NCBI RefSeq assembly: GCF_030719295.1
Contig: NZ_CP120997.1
Location: 1,364,001 to 1,428,000 of the forward strand
Source: Streptomyces sp. Mut1
GTDB lineage: Bacteria; Actinomycetota; Actinomycetes; Streptomycetales; Streptomycetaceae
Length of the DNA stretch: 64,000 bases
Direction of reading: 5' to 3'
In this document: one piece after another, positions 61,804-64,000 of the stretch
How the letters are laid out: each line of letters begins with the position of its first letter
Numbering within the stretch: position 1 is the stretch's first letter
Notes under the pieces: generated by a model
What the model was told of the DNA's origin: nothing
The model's database searches: none
The model's input: only the letters and a program-made list of their open reading frames with translations
Program-made: the position numbers and the translations under genes

Positions 61804-63606
61804 GTGGCCGGGCGCATCGAGGATTACGCACTCATCGGAGACATGCAGACCGCTGCCCTGGTCTGCCGGGACGGCACAGCCGACTGGTTGTGCCTGCCCC
61901 GCTTCGATTCACACGCCATTTTCGCGGGGCTGCTGGGCACCGAGGAACACGGCTTCTGGCGCCTGGGGCCGGCCCGCCCCGAGGGCTCGGAGCCGCCCCC
62001 GGCCGACCGGCGCCGCTACCTAGGGGACTCACTGATCCTCGAATCGGAATGGGATACGCCGCGCGGCACGGTCAGAGTGACCGACTTCATGCCGCCGCGT
62101 GACGGCGCACCCCAGCTGATCCGGATCGTGGAGGGCGTCAGCGGCCGGGTGCCGATGCGCTCGGAGCTGCGCATGCGGTTCAGCTACGGGCGGGTCACTC
62201 CCTGGGTACACAAGGTGGACACCCGTACGGTCGCCGTCGCCGGGCCGGACTCGGTCTGGCTGGACACCTCGGCCGACACCTACGGCGAGAACCTGACCAC
62301 GTACTCCGACTTCACCGTCGCCCCCGGTGACCGGATCGCGTTCACCATCAGCTGGCAGCCCTCGCACCACGAGCCGCCCGCGCTCGCGGACCCGGAGGGC
62401 TCGCTGGAGGCGACCGCGGACTTCTGGCGCGAGTGGGTCGAGCAGTGTACGTACCACGGGCCCTACCGCGAGGCCGTGGTCCGCTCGCTGATCACGCTGA
62501 AGGCCCTGACGTACGCGCCGACCGGCGGCATCGTCGCCGCTCCGACGACCTCGCTCCCCGAGGACATCGGCGGCTCCCGCAACTGGGACTACCGCTACAC
62601 CTGGCTGCGCGACGCCGCGATCACCCTGTCGTCGCTGCTGCGCACCGGCTATCGCGAGGAGGCCCGCGCCTGGCGCGAGTGGCTGCTGCGCGCGGTCGCC
62701 GGCGACCCGGAGAACCTGCAGATCATGTACGGGATCGCGGGCGAACGCGAGCTGGGCGAGGCGGAGCTGGAGTGGCTGCCGGGCTACGAGGGCTCCGCAC
62801 CGGTCCGGGTCGGCAACGGGGCCGCGGGCCAGCTCCAGTTGGACGTGTACGGCGAGGTCACCGAGGCGCTGCACCTCGCGCACATGACGGGTCTGGCCCG
62901 CAACGACTACGCCACCGGGCTCCAGCTCAAGCTGATCGAGTACCTGGAGAAGCACTGGAGCGAGCCGGACGAGGGCATCTGGGAGGTGCGCGGGCCGCGC
63001 CGGCACTTCGTGCACTCCAAGGTGATGGCCTGGGTCGCCGTCGACCGGACCATCAAGCTCATCGAGTCCGGCGACTCGGAGGGCCCGCTTGAGCGGTGGC
63101 GCGAGCTGCGCGACGACATCCACCGCGACGTCTGCGAGCGGGGCTACGACAAGGAGCGCAACACCTTCACCCAGTCCTACGGGTCGAAGGAGCTGGACGC
63201 CTCCCTGCTGCTGATCCCGCAGATGGGTTTCCTGCCGCCCGACGACAAGCGGGTCATCGGCACGATCGAGGCGATCCAGCGGGAGCTGTCCACGGAGGAC
63301 GGCTTCGTGCTCCGCTACCCGACCGCGGGCGACGACGCGGGCGTGGATGGCCTGGAGGGCGACGAGGGCGCGTTCCTGGCCTGCTCGTTCTGGCTGGCGG
63401 ACGACCTGGCGATGATCGGCCGGGTCGACGAGGCCCGCCGGCTCTTCGAGAAGCTGCTGTCCCTGCGCAACGACCTGGGCCTGCTGGCCGAGGAGTGGGA
63501 CGCGGGCCAGCAGCGCCAGGTGGGCAACTTCCCGCAGGCGTTCAGCCACGTGCCGCTGATCGACACGGCCCTGCGGCTGACGGCGAGCGGGGCGTACGTG
63601 GGCTGA
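61804..63606 (+). CDS. Glycoside hydrolase family 15 protein (glucoamylase/trehalase type)
   Basis: A 600-residue cytoplasmic glycosidase. The N-terminal beta-sandwich begins RIEDYALIGDMQTAALV and contains GTADWLCLPRFDS; the alpha/alpha barrel starts near residue 230 (LITLKALTYAPTGGIVAAPT) with the signature EDIGGSRNWDYRYTWLRDA. The second catalytic Glu is in LGLLAEEWD near the C-terminus. Actinobacterial members of this branch include trehalases and isomaltose- or dextran-acting glucosidases, so the substrate is uncertain. GTG at 61804 has GGAG 6 bases upstream; ATG at 61798 and 61780 are alternatives. No signal peptide. It ends in a 23-bp hairpin. Confidence 0.9.
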   Translation: MAGRIEDYALIGDMQTAALVCRDGTADWLCLPRFDSHAIFAGLLGTEEHGFWRLGPARPEGSEPPPADRRRYLGDSLILESEWDTPRGTVRVTDFMPPRDGAPQLIRIVEGVSGRVPMRSELRMRFSYGRVTPWVHKVDTRTVAVAGPDSVWLDTSADTYGENLTTYSDFTVAPGDRIAFTISWQPSHHEPPALADPEGSLEATADFWREWVEQCTYHGPYREAVVRSLITLKALTYAPTGGIVAAPTTSLPEDIGGSRNWDYRYTWLRDAAITLSSLLRTGYREEARAWREWLLRAVAGDPENLQIMYGIAGERELGEAELEWLPGYEGSAPVRVGNGAAGQLQLDVYGEVTEALHLAHMTGLARNDYATGLQLKLIEYLEKHWSEPDEGIWEVRGPRRHFVHSKVMAWVAVDRTIKLIESGDSEGPLERWRELRDDIHRDVCERGYDKERNTFTQSYGSKELDASLLLIPQMGFLPPDDKRVIGTIEAIQRELSTEDGFVLRYPTAGDDAGVDGLEGDEGAFLACSFWLADDLAMIGRVDEARRLFEKLLSLRNDLGLLAEEWDAGQQRQVGNFPQAFSHVPLIDTALRLTASGAYVG

Positions 63607-63639
63607 CGGCGGCGAGGGTTCTCACCTCGCGTGCCGGAG

Positions 63640-63688
63640 TCCCACGACGGACGTCGGATCCGGCCCGGATCCGACGTCCGTCGTGGGA
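63640..63688. terminator. 23-bp perfect bidirectional hairpin
   Basis: Arms 63640-63662 and 63666-63688 are perfectly complementary over 23 bp around a 3-base loop. It lies between the convergent GH15 gene and the oxidoreductase gene. Confidence 0.85.
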
Positions 63689-63799
63689 TTCGCGGGTCGG
63701 CATGGGGCCCTTGTGTGGTGCGCGGCCTCGGGGTGGGCCCCGGCGGAAGTGCTGCGGGGGATGCGACTCGCCGTGCCGTGTGACGGCGCCGGAAGCGGC

Positions 63800-64000
63800 T
63801 CAGACGACCAGGACCCGGCGCCCGCGCGTGTGACCGGCGTGGCTGTCGATGTGGGCCGCCGCAGCCTCGGCCAGCGAGTACGACTTCTCGACCGGGATGT
63901 GGAGCCGGCCCCGCGAGATCAGGTCGACGGCCTCGGCCAGCGCCGCAGGCACGCTTCCGGCCACGCCGGAGAACCGGACACCGAACTCCGGCGCACCGAG
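63800..64000 (-). CDS. Zinc-type alcohol dehydrogenase/quinone oxidoreductase, C-terminal fragment
   Basis: The last 66 residues of a medium-chain dehydrogenase/reductase are visible; the rest lies beyond the window end. The fragment reads LGAPEFGVRFSG at its start, then LAEAVDLISRGRLHIPVEK and SLAEAAAAHIDSHAG, ending GRRVLVV, which is the usual end of NADP-dependent quinone-oxidoreductase-like proteins. The frame stays open to base 64000. Cofactor and substrate cannot be judged from this part. It converges on the GH15 gene. Confidence 0.85.
   Translation of the reverse strand, partial: LGAPEFGVRFSGVAGSVPAALAEAVDLISRGRLHIPVEKSYSLAEAAAAHIDSHAGHTRGRRVLVV

Overview
The window is a very GC-rich stretch of actinobacterial chromosome. 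Gene content, GC-rich third positions, frequent GTG starts behind GGAGG-type ribosome sites, scarce TTA codons and Streptomyces-type genes (sflA, streptogrisin-like proteases, a DUF5685 protein, secreted PLA2) all point to Streptomyces. From memory, the gene order resembles the S. coelicolor core region from hmgA to pyrG. I ran no database search.

Layout. 1-8600: 3' part of hmgA, a GntR regulator, a stand-alone type ISP C-terminal-like protein, a TetR regulator, a small basic protein, a secreted SGNH lipase, an AAA ATPase, a YtrA-type GntR regulator, a double GNAT acetyltransferase and a DUF402 protein. 8600-18400: a methyltransferase-Nudix-VOC fusion, a secreted lipase, the mutasome-type pair imuB-like/dnaE2 with a LexA box, a membrane protein and a secreted phospholipase A2. 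18400-31500: the most accessory-looking part. It holds a TPR protein, two streptogrisin-type proteases flanking a divergent pair (a giant ParA-like/TIR-like/NB-ARC/TPR protein and a DUF4231/SLATT two-TM protein), and a flavin monooxygenase operon (FAD/NAD(P)-binding protein, two LLM oxidoreductases, DUF1684).

31900-40800: DUF5685 protein with a cysteine-rich tail, SepF-like SflA, acyl-CoA dehydrogenase, MFS exporter, PAP2 phosphatase, I78 inhibitor and two conserved unknowns. 40800-45340: minus-strand run aroH-tyrA followed by cmk-plsC and der. 45470-50440: a five-gene NAD-salvage operon (pnuC, nadR-like, nrtR-like, ADP-ribosylglycohydrolase, nucleotidyltransferase) with a palindromic operator, and a second nucleotidyltransferase converging on its end. 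50570-55200: a chromosome-maintenance run (parA, a ribbon-helix-helix-like partner, scpA, scpB, rluB-like). 55500-64000: ald, an NB-ARC/TPR protein, ADP-ribose pyrophosphatase, pyrG, a GH15 glycosidase and the C-terminus of a zinc-type oxidoreductase. Many units end in long perfect GC hairpins without a T-run.

The best candidate for a little-described system is the divergent pair at 20583-24958. It joins a multi-domain STAND NTPase to a predicted pore-forming two-TM protein, and each gene has exactly one TTA codon, which suggests shared bldA (developmental) control. The only other TTA codon I found by eye in a gene I accept lies in the FAD-binding protein of the monooxygenase operon.
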